This document shows positions 11,363 to 19,120 of a DNA stretch of 64,000 nt, one piece after another (positions within the stretch are counted from its first letter, which is position 1; every line of letters begins with the position of its first letter). The stretch is from assembly GCF_019880205.1 (NCBI RefSeq), contig NZ_CP082292.1, forward strand, positions 1 to 64,000, read 5' to 3'. The stretch is from Pantoea alfalfae (GTDB lineage Bacteria; Pseudomonadota; Gammaproteobacteria; Enterobacterales; Enterobacteriaceae). Below the pieces are notes generated by a model. The model was not told the DNA's origin. It did not search any database and worked only from the letters and a program-made list of their open reading frames with translations. A program made the position numbers and the translations under genes.

Positions 11363-11863
11363 TCAGGCGGTAACCGCAATCGGGGTCGCGATATCGGCAC
11401 AGCAGCCTTCACCCACGATCCGAAAATAATCATCTACAGCCAGCGCGATCGACTTATCCAGCTCGCCCGCGTTAAACCATAATGTGCCGACCTGTTGCAG
11501 CCGGGTATCAACCCGCAGCGCCAGCCGGTCATCAAAACTAAACGGCGGCACTGCACCCATCACACAGTCGGTCAGTGCCTGCGCCAGGTCAGGCGCGGCG
11601 AACGAGGATTTTTTGCCGCCGATGGCGCGCGCCGCGCTTTTGAAATTGATGCGGCAGTCGCCCGGCACAATCGCCAGCAGCTGTCGCGAGGGCGCACCGT
11701 CCGGCATGCTCACCTCCAGCACCATCGCTTTGGCCGCCTGACCCAGCGCGTTGCCGCGGATCTGGCTGATCTGATCGGTCTGCCCTACCGCCTCATGCTC
11801 CACCACACGGTAGCTGGCCTGATGCTGATCCAGCAGCGCAGTAATTTTTTCAAACGTTGTCAT
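11363..11863 (-). CDS. YeaK-like aminoacyl-tRNA deacylase (YbaK domain)
   Basis: The protein belongs to the YbaK/ProX family of free-standing editing enzymes that hydrolyse misacylated tRNA in the cytosol. It most resembles E. coli YeaK: HEAVG, IRGNALGQAAKAMVLEV, GAVPPFSF and FNAGELDKSIAL line up in order over the whole length. Start ATG 11863 (166 residues) has AGGAGAAGGGA just upstream; an upstream in-frame ATG at 11896 lacks this. It lies 41 bp after the oxygenase gene and 21 bp before the exporter, in the same operon. By inference it may clear tRNA charged with the amino-acid analogue made by the cluster, but it may simply be the housekeeping YeaK relocated here. Confidence 0.85.
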   Translation of the reverse strand: MTTFEKITALLDQHQASYRVVEHEAVGQTDQISQIRGNALGQAAKAMVLEVSMPDGAPSRQLLAIVPGDCRINFKSAARAIGGKKSSFAAPDLAQALTDCVMGAVPPFSFDDRLALRVDTRLQQVGTLWFNAGELDKSIALAVDDYFRIVGEGCCADIATPIAVTA

Positions 11864-11904
11864 TCCCTTCTCCTCTTCTGGCACAACTTCTGGCATAACC
11901 CGGC

Positions 11905-12705
11905 TTAGCTCCAGGCGATAGCGTGTTTCATCTTTTTATCGGTCAGCCCGAAAAAGAACCCCATGGTGATGCGGGTATCACCTTCAACCCGGTCGATCTC
12001 ATGATAAAAAGCGGGATTAAACAGATAGATATCACCACTGCGTGGTGAAAATTCACAGATCTCGCTGTTTTCAATCACGCCACTGCGGTAGCCCAGCTCA
12101 CCGGCGGTTTTGAACTGCTCATCCTCCGGTGTCCACTTTTTGTTGTAGATACGCAGCGCGCCACCCGCGTTGCACTCCTGCAGGCAGACCACGCAGCTGA
12201 GCTGATGCAGGATTTGCGTCACCACCAGCGAGGTCTTTGCGGCGTCGCGCACGATATTGTCGTTATGCAGCGGGTTCGCGACGCCATCGGCGTGAAAGCG
12301 CACGATAGAACCGGCGTAGTCACCACAACCCGGTTCGTGGGCGATGTTTAGACTGTCCAGCCGCAGCGCATGCTGCACCCACCCGTAAATCTGTTCGCGC
12401 AGCTGGTTAAGCGTGGGCGGCAACGCCGGCTGGATATCACGCAGCTCGGTAAAATAGTTATCGGGATACGCCGTATGGCGCGCCAGATAAGGGCCCAGCG
12501 TGGTCAGTGCGCCATTCGGATAGTGAGAGACACGGATCTTTTCCCGGCAGTGTTGCAGGTCAGCCACTACCGTTTCCCGCACCTCTGGCGTCAGGAAATT
12601 GCGCAGCACCAGCAGCGGTACCCGTGCGGTAACAATGTCATCCAGCCAGGTCGATTCCACAAACATGTTGGGATTAATCACGCGGAATTGATTGAAAATA
12701 GCCAT
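11905..12705 (-). CDS. Fe(II)/2-oxoglutarate-dependent oxygenase
   Basis: A 266-residue non-haem iron oxygenase. The facial triad is visible: His147 and Asp149 in LHNDN, and His235 in FYHEI, with Arg245 in TRITMG as the likely 2-oxoglutarate anchor. The Asp at the second position points to a hydroxylase or desaturase, since halogenases of this fold have Gly or Ala there. Start ATG 12705 follows GGGAG by 8 bp and lies 5 bp past the preceding stop; a GTG three codons upstream would overlap it. Substrate is unknown. In this operon it would plausibly hydroxylate an amino acid or dipeptide. No close named relative is recognised. Confidence 0.82.
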   Translation of the reverse strand: MAIFNQFRVINPNMFVESTWLDDIVTARVPLLVLRNFLTPEVRETVVADLQHCREKIRVSHYPNGALTTLGPYLARHTAYPDNYFTELRDIQPALPPTLNQLREQIYGWVQHALRLDSLNIAHEPGCGDYAGSIVRFHADGVANPLHNDNIVRDAAKTSLVVTQILHQLSCVVCLQECNAGGALRIYNKKWTPEDEQFKTAGELGYRSGVIENSEICEFSPRSGDIYLFNPAFYHEIDRVEGDTRITMGFFFGLTDKKMKHAIAWS

Positions 12706-12710
12706 GTTTA

Positions 12711-13418
12711 TCACTCCCTAAACGATATTTCATAGAGTTCATGATTGTTCATTCGCCGCCAGTTACCGGCGCTGCCTGGTATTACCACGGGTTCAGAGGC
12801 GATCAGCGTGCAACCGTCCTGTTGCCGAAAATGCATCGTAAAATAGTCAGGGAAAGGGGTGTCGTGCGGGTACCACTGCCACGCCCAGGCTTTGTCGCGG
12901 GTGACGAAGATGGCATTGCCTGCGCTGCCGCCTGGCTCAACCTGAGCCATCTTTGCGCGCAGATAGTCGCGGGTGAAATCGGCGGGCGTAGTCTGATCCA
13001 CCAGGTAGCGCAGATATTCTTCGGAATCGAAACGTGACTCCGCCAGGCCAAGCTGGCGGTAAATTGTTGGCAGAAAGCCGTTATGCATCATGTACCACTG
13101 ATGTCCGGCGCTGTGACGCCACAGCGGATGCGAAAATTCGATCCCCTGATTTTTATTCAGCGTGGCGTGACGCACATGCACCGCCAGAAAGCGGCTGCGC
13201 AGGCGATCCACATCAATACCTGGCAGAGCATCGGCGAACGGGCCGGTGCCGTGCAGGGTTCGAATCTCGCCCTCTTCCAGCCACAGACAGCCCCAGCCGT
13301 TGGGATGTGATTTGATCGGGCCATCGTGTTCGGCGCCTTCACCGCAGCTCATGGCACGCGCTGCCTCTAAAATCTGTGCGCTGTCGAACTGGCCATGCGC
13401 CAGAATCATCCTGCACAT
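12711..13418 (-). CDS. Stand-alone class II glutamine amidotransferase
   Basis: This is an N-terminal-nucleophile glutaminase of 235 residues. After removal of Met1, Cys2 (MCRMILAHGQ) is the nucleophile that releases ammonia from glutamine. Family landmarks follow in order: HPNGWG at 38-43, HVRHAT at 81-86, SHPLW at 96-100 and MHNGFL at 111-116. The fold is like YafJ/EgtC and the N-terminal half of asparagine synthetase. It has no synthetase domain, but a PP-loop ATPase is encoded two genes upstream in the same operon, so the two may act together. An AGGGAGAG site precedes the ATG, which overlaps the ATP-grasp gene by 13 bp. Confidence 0.88.
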   Translation of the reverse strand: MCRMILAHGQFDSAQILEAARAMSCGEGAEHDGPIKSHPNGWGCLWLEEGEIRTLHGTGPFADALPGIDVDRLRSRFLAVHVRHATLNKNQGIEFSHPLWRHSAGHQWYMMHNGFLPTIYRQLGLAESRFDSEEYLRYLVDQTTPADFTRDYLRAKMAQVEPGGSAGNAIFVTRDKAWAWQWYPHDTPFPDYFTMHFRQQDGCTLIASEPVVIPGSAGNWRRMNNHELYEISFRE

Positions 13419-14680
13419 ACTTTGTCTCTCCCTGCGATGACGGATTGCGCGGCAATCACCTGCTGAAACGTAGTCATAATGGGTTCGCGCGCAGAGGCCG
13501 TCAGGCTGAACGTTGCCAGAATGCCTGCGTGGCGGGTCAGATCGGCATAGAGCGAGGATCGGGGTGAAACCTGTAATGCTGGCAATCTGAGTGGTGGCAA
13601 CAGCGCACCCTGCTGATGCTGATCGATCCAGCGTTCAGCCGCCTGCAACTGCGCCGGTTGCCGTAACCGCAGCTGGCCGACCGCACCGGGTGTGGTGAAG
13701 GTAAAGGCAGGCAGTGCGCCGCCCGCTTCCAGCCGGAAGGTGACCTCCGCCCAGTTGATGCCTGTCGTCGCCTGCACCAGCGTCGCCACGCCCATGCCGG
13801 AGAGCCGGAATCCCATCTCCAGGAAATGCGGCACGCCATTCACCACAATGAAATCGATGTGAAACGCGCCCTGACGATAGCCAAAGGTTTCGCAGCAGAA
13901 GGTCATCAGGCTGCTGAACGAGGCTGGCAAGGCCGCTGCCGCCACCGCCACATGCCCCGACTCATAAAAGCTGACGCAACCTTCGCTATCGCGGTGCTGC
14001 TCTATCACCTTCTGGCAGCAGGTCAGCGCCAGGGGATGCCCCTGATGCACCACGCCCTGCAATGAAAACTCCTCGCCGATCAGCGCACTTTCCACAATGA
14101 AGCCGCTGAAGCCGCGCCCGCCATAGTTCATGGTCTGTATCAGCTGTGTTACCACGCTGTACAGCTGATCGGCGCGCTCAATCAGCCAGATGCCCAGCCC
14201 GCCGCCGCCATCCACCGGCTTCACGACGCAGGGATAGATCAGCGCCTGTTCCGCATCCAGAATGCTGAGCGGCGAGGCAAAAAAGCGGAACTCCGGCTGC
14301 GGGAAGCGCGGCCAGGCTTTTTTCAGCGCCATGCGCTGCGCATATTTGTCCAGCGGAATAAAGGCAGCGGGTGCGTCAGGTCCGGCCAGCATCTCGCGCA
14401 GCCGTCCGGCGCTGGCGTTGTAGGCTTCAAAGCCCGCCAGCACCACCAGCGGATGCGCCAGCAAACCGGCGTGCAGATAAGCCTGCATGACCTCCCACGG
14501 ATTCTCAGGACGGTCAAGGCGGATGATCAGATCAAACGGCAGCGCCAGGCTTAACGACTGGTAATCGACAAAATCGCCCATTTCCGCCAGTACGGTGAAA
14601 TAGCCATCGCGTTTTGCCACCTCACAGTAGGGGTTCTGGCCATCGCGGGTGGCACCAATTTGCAGAAAAATCTTTTTCAT
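13406..14680 (-). CDS. ATP-grasp carboxylate-amine ligase
   Basis: The 424-residue enzyme belongs to the ATP-grasp superfamily, which joins a carboxylate to an amine through an acyl phosphate. The glycine-rich ATP loop is VVKPVDGGGGLGIW (about 152-165), the hinge region is FIVESALIGEEFS (194-206) and the metal and catalytic region is AFHIDFIVVNGVPHFLEMGF (272-291), equivalent to the usual D...E.N residues. The layout resembles L-amino-acid ligases of dipeptide antibiotic pathways. It begins 17 bp after the PP-loop gene and overlaps the glutaminase gene by 13 bp, which suggests translational coupling. The substrates are not predictable from sequence alone. Confidence 0.87.
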   Translation of the reverse strand: MKKIFLQIGATRDGQNPYCEVAKRDGYFTVLAEMGDFVDYQSLSLALPFDLIIRLDRPENPWEVMQAYLHAGLLAHPLVVLAGFEAYNASAGRLREMLAGPDAPAAFIPLDKYAQRMALKKAWPRFPQPEFRFFASPLSILDAEQALIYPCVVKPVDGGGGLGIWLIERADQLYSVVTQLIQTMNYGGRGFSGFIVESALIGEEFSLQGVVHQGHPLALTCCQKVIEQHRDSEGCVSFYESGHVAVAAAALPASFSSLMTFCCETFGYRQGAFHIDFIVVNGVPHFLEMGFRLSGMGVATLVQATTGINWAEVTFRLEAGGALPAFTFTTPGAVGQLRLRQPAQLQAAERWIDQHQQGALLPPLRLPALQVSPRSSLYADLTRHAGILATFSLTASAREPIMTTFQQVIAAQSVIAGRDKVCAG

Positions 14681-14697
14681 CGCCTTGCCTTACCGGG

Positions 14698-16173
14698 TTA
14701 ACGCCCGGAAATGATTTCTGTCACGATGTCATTCAGTACACCGTTATTGACCTGAATCACCGCTTTATGGGGATCGAAACGCAGTACGCGCGACAGCGGA
14801 TCGCGGCTTTTGCCCTCAAGCAGCGAACTGACCGGCTTACTCTGCCAGCAGTGCCGCATCTGCTTCAGCGTCAGGCCGGAGAGCTGCGTTAACTGCTGTG
14901 CCAGCGCGAGATCCTCACTGCGCTGCTCAAGCAGGTCGCGAATGGCTGTTTCATCCAGCGCAATCTGCTGCTGCGACAGCCACTGTCCGAGCTGCTCTCC
15001 CTGCGCCAGGAAGGGCGAGTAGATCATGCAGATCAGCTGATCTTCACTAAGATCAAACGCCTGCAGGGCGAAGTCCGCCGCACGCTGCCGCTGCTGGTGG
15101 ATGGCGTCGTCATCCTGATAACGTGCCGCCATCTCATCAATCAGCTGTGGCGGAAAATCTTTCTTCACCATCAGCCCCAGCGCAAAGCGCACATATTCAC
15201 GGATCCCTTCGGCATAGTTACGCTGCAACAGCGTTTCCGCCCGCAGTCCGCGCAGGTGAGCCATCAGCGTCGGATTACCGCAGTCGGACTCAGAAAAGCT
15301 GAACATCAGTTCATCAAAACGGAAACGCATAAATTCGCTGAGCAGCGCCCAGTGCGCGCCCGCTTCATAGGCGGTGTCCTGATAGATGTTGAAAAATAGC
15401 GGATCGCGCGCCAGCTGGTGGGTAATGCGGTGCGCGGGTGTCAGTTGATCGGCACCGTAAACGTCAGAGAAGTAGCGCTCAGCCACGCCGTCCAGCGTCT
15501 GGAGAAAGCCACTGAAGCCGCGACTTTTATTGGCGACGTGCGCATCAAACAGCCGTGAAAGGTGCCGCGCCCAGGCAACGTAGGAAGCCTGCTCCTGCGG
15601 CGAGTCGCCGGTGATAATCAGATCCACGCCGCCATTGTAGTCAGCCGCCAGGCCAAAGGAGTTCACCATGCTGAGATTACAGGCGTTGCAGAAGGTCGAG
15701 CGCCCATCAGCGCGAAAGCGGTGTCCATTCATCAGCACATCATGGCGGTTCTGCTGCCGCACGCTCTGCGGCATCGGCAGGTCGCGGGCAAACGGCCGGA
15801 TCAGCATGCCATCCACCACCAGACATTCCGCCCGTTCATCGTCGTGCATCGCCAGCGCCTGATAAACGCGGTGGATATTCTCCATCACGCTCTGATTCAT
15901 CGCCGCGTGGCGGTTGGTACTGACCCGAAGAGAGAACGTGCTGCCCTGCTGCTGCCAGATCAGGCCCTGAATGTATCGCACGTAAGCCACCATGTAGCTG
16001 CTGTCTTTTCCGCCGCCATAGGCGAGCAGCACACGGTTGTTCTCCAGTTGCAGCTTATCCGGTAACACCGCAAGCAGGCGGGCGGAGCAGCGCTGAGCCG
16101 ACTCCATGATCGCGGGCGACAGATAGGCTTCAATCTCCTTCATCATGGTGGGCAGATTATTCATTTCTCGCAT
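14698..16173 (-). CDS. PP-loop (AANH) ATPase, asparagine-synthetase or thiolase-like, unknown substrate
   Basis: A 491-residue adenylating enzyme. The PP-loop is LLAYGGGKDSSY (49-60), where GGGKDS replaces the usual SGGxDS, and GGVDLIITGDSPQE (181-194) looks like the second nucleotide-binding segment. A CxxC motif (FCNACN, Cys162 and Cys165) recalls TtcA or sugar amidotransferases, so ammonia or sulfur transfer are both possible. The C-terminal 200 residues match no family I know. An ATG three codons in (16164) is an equally possible start, since GAGGG sits awkwardly for both. It is the first gene of the operon, divergent from the MocR regulator. With the glutaminase it could form a split asparagine-synthetase-like pair. 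Confidence 0.8.
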   Translation of the reverse strand: MREMNNLPTMMKEIEAYLSPAIMESAQRCSARLLAVLPDKLQLENNRVLLAYGGGKDSSYMVAYVRYIQGLIWQQQGSTFSLRVSTNRHAAMNQSVMENIHRVYQALAMHDDERAECLVVDGMLIRPFARDLPMPQSVRQQNRHDVLMNGHRFRADGRSTFCNACNLSMVNSFGLAADYNGGVDLIITGDSPQEQASYVAWARHLSRLFDAHVANKSRGFSGFLQTLDGVAERYFSDVYGADQLTPAHRITHQLARDPLFFNIYQDTAYEAGAHWALLSEFMRFRFDELMFSFSESDCGNPTLMAHLRGLRAETLLQRNYAEGIREYVRFALGLMVKKDFPPQLIDEMAARYQDDDAIHQQRQRAADFALQAFDLSEDQLICMIYSPFLAQGEQLGQWLSQQQIALDETAIRDLLEQRSEDLALAQQLTQLSGLTLKQMRHCWQSKPVSSLLEGKSRDPLSRVLRFDPHKAVIQVNNGVLNDIVTEIISGR

Positions 16174-16274
16174 TTCCCTCAGGTGAACAGAATCGCTTTA
16201 TGGCCTGAAGCCCGGTGGCTGGCGGGGTCGCCGTGCCGTTCAGCATCATGAATAATTAAGAGATGCAGCATAAA

Positions 16275-16299
16275 GTACTTTGAATGTACTCTGTTGAAT
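16275..16299. promoter_or_regulatory. Candidate MocR operator in the divergent promoter
   Basis: Two direct repeats, GTACT-TTGAAT (16275-16285) and GTACT-CTGTTGAAT (16286-16299), lie between the PP-loop operon and the MocR gene. AGTAC and GTACT also make a small inverted repeat around TTTGAAT. MocR-type regulators such as GabR and PdxR are known to bind direct repeats in divergent promoters. The assignment is inferred from position and pattern only. Confidence 0.45.
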
Positions 16300-16332
16300 A
16301 TGCACAGATCAGCGCGATATGGGGTGGAACAG

Positions 16333-17793
16333 ATGGCCGATGTTGTCGGGGAACAGGAGAGTCAGAGCAGTCGTTACCGCCAGATAGCAGAACAGATCAA
16401 GCAGGCCATTCACGCCGGTTCGCTGGCTCCCGACAGCCGTCTGCCGTCGGTGCGGACGCTGGCGACGCAGTACAATGTCAGCCTCACCACCGCCCTGAAA
16501 ACACTGCGCACGCTGGAAGATGAGCGTTACGCCGTCGCCCGCCCTAAATCGGGCTTTTTTGTTGCCTCGCAACGCCCCGCTTCGCGTCAGTTGCCCGCTG
16601 TCAGCGAACAGCCGCGCGCCATCGCGCCGCTGGATGAGCAGACAGAACTGCATCTGGCGATGCTCGGCTCAGACTGCCGGGTGCGCCTCGATCTGGCTAA
16701 CGGTGACAGCGCGCTCTATCCGGTCAAACGCATCGGTCTGCTGATGCGCCAGATGGGTTACAGCAAACCAGCCCTGCTCGGCAATACGGTCAAGGGCACC
16801 GGCTATGCGCCGCTGAAAACGGAGATTGCCCGCCGCGCGGTCGATTACGGCTGCAATATCAGCGCCGACGATATCCTGATCACCAACGGCTGCATCGAGG
16901 CAATCTCGCTGTCGCTGCGCGCCACCACCCAGCCGGGGGATGTGGTTGCAGTAGAGTCACCCTGCTATTTCGTGCTGCTGCAGATGCTGCATAACCTCAA
17001 TTTACGGGTAATTGAAGTGGAAGCCGGGACAGAAGGGTATGTGAATGTGGCGAAGCTGACCGGCCTGTTTAAGCGCAAGGCGGTGCGGGTCTTTCTTACC
17101 CTGTGCAACGTCAATAATCCGCTGGGCAAGAGCATTCCCAACGAGCATAAAGCCTATATTGCGCGGCAGGCGGATGAAAACGATGTGGTGATCATCGAGG
17201 ATGATATTTTTGGCGATACCGCCTTTGGTGAGCGTCGTCCCTTCCCGATGCGCGCCTTCAGCCCCAACGCCATTCTCTGCAGCGGCTTCTCTAAAACCGT
17301 GGCTCCGGGCATTCGCATTGGCTGGGTTCACAGCGTCAATTACATGCGCAAAATCGCCTCACTGAAATATACCTCTACGATGGGCACCTCAGTGCTGTCA
17401 CAGGCGGCAGTAGCGGAGCTGCTACGCAACGGCGGCTACGATGCTCACCTGCGCAAGCTGCGGCGCGAACTGGCGCGGCAAATCCGCGAAATGCGTCAGT
17501 CGGTGCTACGGGAATTTCCGGCAGGCACGCGGGTGTCCGATCCGGAAGGAGGCTATGTGCTGTGGGTGGAAATGCCACGAGCGGCGCTGAACGTGCGCGA
17601 GCTGTTTCTGAAAGCGCGCAATGCGGGCATCGGGATTGCGCCGGGCCACATTTTTGCCACCGATCAGCGTTACGATCACTGTTTCCGGCTGAATGCCGGT
17701 TTCGGCTGGAATGCGGAGGTGGAACAGGCGATTCAGCAGCTGGCACAGTGGTGCCAGCTGTCGTTAACCGATTCACAGGAAGAGCAGGATTAA
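16333..17793 (+). CDS. MocR-family regulator (GntR HTH fused to aminotransferase fold)
   Basis: MocR regulators carry an N-terminal GntR winged helix and a C-terminal fold-type I aminotransferase domain that binds pyridoxal phosphate and an amino-acid effector. Here the helix-turn-helix spans roughly residues 15-80 (RLPSVRTLATQYNVSLTTALKTLRTLE) and the aminotransferase-like part runs to the end, with the PLP-lysine region SGFSKTVAPGIRIGWV. I chose ATG 16333 (486 residues) because GGGGTGG precedes it; ATG 16300 and TTG 16294 are in frame but lack a ribosome site. It is divergent from the six-gene operon and is its likely regulator. Its stop overlaps that of avtA by 4 bp. Confidence 0.92.
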   Translation: MADVVGEQESQSSRYRQIAEQIKQAIHAGSLAPDSRLPSVRTLATQYNVSLTTALKTLRTLEDERYAVARPKSGFFVASQRPASRQLPAVSEQPRAIAPLDEQTELHLAMLGSDCRVRLDLANGDSALYPVKRIGLLMRQMGYSKPALLGNTVKGTGYAPLKTEIARRAVDYGCNISADDILITNGCIEAISLSLRATTQPGDVVAVESPCYFVLLQMLHNLNLRVIEVEAGTEGYVNVAKLTGLFKRKAVRVFLTLCNVNNPLGKSIPNEHKAYIARQADENDVVIIEDDIFGDTAFGERRPFPMRAFSPNAILCSGFSKTVAPGIRIGWVHSVNYMRKIASLKYTSTMGTSVLSQAAVAELLRNGGYDAHLRKLRRELARQIREMRQSVLREFPAGTRVSDPEGGYVLWVEMPRAALNVRELFLKARNAGIGIAPGHIFATDQRYDHCFRLNAGFGWNAEVEQAIQQLAQWCQLSLTDSQEEQD

Positions 17794-19040
17794 CTGTCGC
17801 GCCAGGCGATCTCAACCTCTTCCGCCAGAATCTGCACTGCCCGCTCGATGTTCTCTGCATCCGGCACGTAGTTCATCCGCATACATTGATGGGTATGCGG
17901 CCATGCCTGTTCCAGTCCCGGGAAGAAGAAGTGGCCCGGCACCATCAGTACGCCACGCGCTTTAAGCCGCTGATAAAGCAATTCAGTGGTGATTGGCAGA
18001 TCGCGGAACCAGAGCCAGAGGAAAATCGCCCCTTCCGGCTTGTGGATCAGGCAGCGCTCTTCTGGCAGATAGCGCCGCAGGATCGCGATGGTCTGCTGCA
18101 CCTTCTGCTGATAGAACGGCTTAATCACCTCTTCGGAGAGCCGCAACAGATCGCCGCGACGGATCATTTCATTGGCGATGGCCGGACCGATGCTGCCTGG
18201 CGCCAGGCTGATGATGCCGTTCATGTTGCTCAGCGCAGTAATGGTCTTCTCATCCGCGATAATAATGCCGCAACGTGCACCCGGCAGGCCGAGCTTCGAC
18301 AGGCTCATGCAGAGAATGATGTTGGGATTCCACAGCGGGCGCACCTCACTGAAGATGATGCCGGGAAACGGCACGCCATAGGCGTTGTCGATCAACAGCG
18401 GAACGTCATGCTGCTGTGCCAGCGCATCGAGCTGCATCAGCTCATCATCAGTGATCACATTGCCGGTGGGGTTGGTCGGGCGCGAGACGCAGATTAACCC
18501 GACATCATCGTTCATCGGCAGATGCTCGAAATCGACATGATATTTAAACTGACCTTCCGGCAGCAGCTCAATGTTTGGCTTCGCCGAGACAAACAGATCC
18601 TCTTCCAGACCGGCATCCGCATAGCCAAGATACTCAGGCGCCAGTGGGAACAGTACCCGCTTTTTGCTGCCATCGGCCCGGCGACCAGCGTACAGGTTAA
18701 ACAGATAGAAGAAGGCGCTCTGGCTGCCGTTAGTCAGCGCGATGTTCTCTGCGGTAATCGGCCAGCCGAGCTGTTCACTCAGCAGTCCCGCCAGTGACGC
18801 CAGCAGCGTCGCTTTGCCACGCGGACCGTCATAATTGCACAGCGCCTCGCTGAGTTTGCCCTCCTCATGCATCTGCTGCAGCAGTTGCTGAAAATAGTCG
18901 TTCATGGCCGGAATTTGCGCCGGATTGCCGCCACCCAGCATGATGGTGCCAGGCGTGCGCAGGCCCGCGCCCATATCTTCCATCAGACGTGAGATGCCGG
19001 AATGTTGGGTAAATTTGTCGCCGAACTGAGAAAAGGACAT
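17790..19040 (-). CDS. avtA: Valine-pyruvate aminotransferase
   Basis: AvtA (transaminase C) is a PLP enzyme converting 2-ketoisovalerate and alanine to valine and pyruvate. The 416-residue protein is near-identical in layout to E. coli AvtA over its whole length: start MSFSQFGDKFTQHSG, GGGNPAQIP, NGSQSAFFYLFN, the PLP-lysine region MSLSKLGLPGARCG and C-terminal HTHQCMRMNYVP. In E. coli avtA lies near xyl and yiaD, so this gene is probably part of the ancestral backbone rather than of the neighbouring biosynthetic operon. It ends convergently against the MocR gene and starts 80 bp after the ghrB stop. Confidence 0.96.
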   Translation of the reverse strand: MSFSQFGDKFTQHSGISRLMEDMGAGLRTPGTIMLGGGNPAQIPAMNDYFQQLLQQMHEEGKLSEALCNYDGPRGKATLLASLAGLLSEQLGWPITAENIALTNGSQSAFFYLFNLYAGRRADGSKKRVLFPLAPEYLGYADAGLEEDLFVSAKPNIELLPEGQFKYHVDFEHLPMNDDVGLICVSRPTNPTGNVITDDELMQLDALAQQHDVPLLIDNAYGVPFPGIIFSEVRPLWNPNIILCMSLSKLGLPGARCGIIIADEKTITALSNMNGIISLAPGSIGPAIANEMIRRGDLLRLSEEVIKPFYQQKVQQTIAILRRYLPEERCLIHKPEGAIFLWLWFRDLPITTELLYQRLKARGVLMVPGHFFFPGLEQAWPHTHQCMRMNYVPDAENIERAVQILAEEVEIAWRDS

Positions 19041-19083
19041 AACGGTTAAATATTTGTGATAGCGAATCGGGGGTTCACCATAA

Positions 19084-19102
19084 CGCCCGCCGATGGCGGG
19101 CG
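19084..19102 (-). terminator. GC-rich hairpin after ghrB
   Basis: A perfect 8-bp stem (CGCCCGCC and its complement, three-base loop) lies 19 bp past the ghrB stop on the minus strand, before avtA. The downstream T run is short (TTA), so termination may be partial. Confidence 0.55.
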
Positions 19103-19120
19103 CAATGGAAAGGCGAGGGA

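Noticed and set aside
11905..12705. The 2OG enzyme as an amino-acid halogenase
   Set aside because: The iron-binding motif is His147-x-Asp149; halogenases of this fold lack the Asp.
17790..19040. avtA as a tailoring aminotransferase of the biosynthetic operon
   Set aside because: It matches E. coli AvtA along its full length and sits in an E. coli-like neighbourhood, so it is more likely backbone.
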